NCBI GenBank assembly: GCA_028877045.1
Contig: JAGWPQ010000400.1
Location: 1 to 7,395, forward strand
DNA: 7,395 nucleotides
Reading direction: 5' to 3'
Source of the DNA: Bacteroidota bacterium
Lineage (GTDB): Bacteria; Bacteroidota; Bacteroidia; Chitinophagales; Chitinophagaceae
Part shown: positions 7,115-7,395 of the stretch, piece by piece
Layout: each line of letters starts with the position of its first letter
Position numbering within the stretch: position 1 is the first letter of the stretch
The notes under the pieces: model-generated
Told to the model about the DNA's origin: nothing
What the model saw: only the letters and a program-made list of their open reading frames with translations
Database searches by the model: none
Translations under genes and position numbers: made by a program

Positions 7115-7395
7115 TGATTGCTTTTATAGTCGATCATAAACTCATCCAATTTTGGAACAAACTTTCTTTTTCTTTTTAATTCATGATCATAAATTAATTG
7201 TCCTAAATGTTTCATGAAAGGATAGCCTACTGTTTCGTAATCGTATTTATCATCATTAAAAATGCCATCGCTGTTGCAATAGATCGTTGCACAAAGCATA
7301 AACTCGATCTTTTTTTCTGTATCAATGATATAAGCCACATCAGTTAGAAATCCATAGGCATCACCAACTTTATTGAATATTCTGATATTGGAAGG
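7111..7395 (-). CDS. Serine beta-lactamase-fold hydrolase, C-terminal part (cut by window edge)
   Basis: The reading frame is open from the window edge to the TAA at 7113-7111, giving 94 residues with no start in the window. The GTG at 7338-7336 is an internal Val codon, since the frame continues unbroken through it. The visible part begins PSNIRIFNKVGDAYGFLTDVAYI. The KVG followed by a strand, and then KKIEFMLCATIYCN, fits the C-terminal lobe of the class A beta-lactamase-like superfamily, where a KTG-type motif lines the active site. The helix with VGYPFMKHLGQLIYDHEL closes the fold. The catalytic SxxK and SDN-like motifs would lie upstream, outside the window, so activity cannot be judged. 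Many such Bacteroidota proteins are serine hydrolases of unknown substrate, and resistance should not be inferred. The gene converges on the PorP/SprF gene with a 9-bp gap. Confidence 0.7.
   Translation of the reverse strand, partial: PSNIRIFNKVGDAYGFLTDVAYIIDTEKKIEFMLCATIYCNSDGIFNDDKYDYETVGYPFMKHLGQLIYDHELKRKRKFVPKLDEFMIDYKSNQ

Overview
The window looks like chromosomal DNA from a member of the Bacteroidota, most likely of the Chitinophagales/Sphingobacteriales kind. It is AT-rich and has few Shine-Dalgarno sequences. It encodes a type IX secretion (T9SS) cargo with a gliding-motility-type C-terminal domain, a PorP/SprF-family outer-membrane protein and a WbqC-family protein, a combination typical of this phylum. 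The taxonomic call is inference from gene families, not from a marker gene.

Layout. Positions 63-710 (+) encode a complete WbqC-like protein. An 89-bp gap with a weak hairpin follows. Positions 800-6037 (+) encode a 1745-residue secreted protein made of a signal peptide, an IgGFc-binding-like N-terminal region, about thirteen PKD/Ig-like domains in tandem and a type B T9SS C-terminal sorting domain. After 29 bp comes a PorP/SprF-like gene (6067-7101, +, GTG start). Only 9 bp beyond its stop, and convergent with it, lies the 3' end of a serine beta-lactamase-fold gene (7111 to the window edge, -). No RNA genes, mobile elements or CRISPR arrays were recognised.

How the genes work together. The giant protein and the PorP/SprF protein form a recognisable cargo-plus-partner pair. 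Type B sorting domains in this phylum are commonly encoded beside a PorP/SprF-like protein needed to export or anchor that cargo. The expected outcome is a long, possibly disulfide-stiffened surface fibre or adhesin. WbqC and the beta-lactamase-like gene look like unrelated neighbours.

The most notable signals are inside the giant protein. Twelve consecutive domains each carry one cysteine near the start and one near the end. The domains also fall into a higher-order A-B-C pattern, which suggests the array grew by duplication of multi-domain blocks. These are variations on a known kind of system; I see no evidence for a wholly new one.
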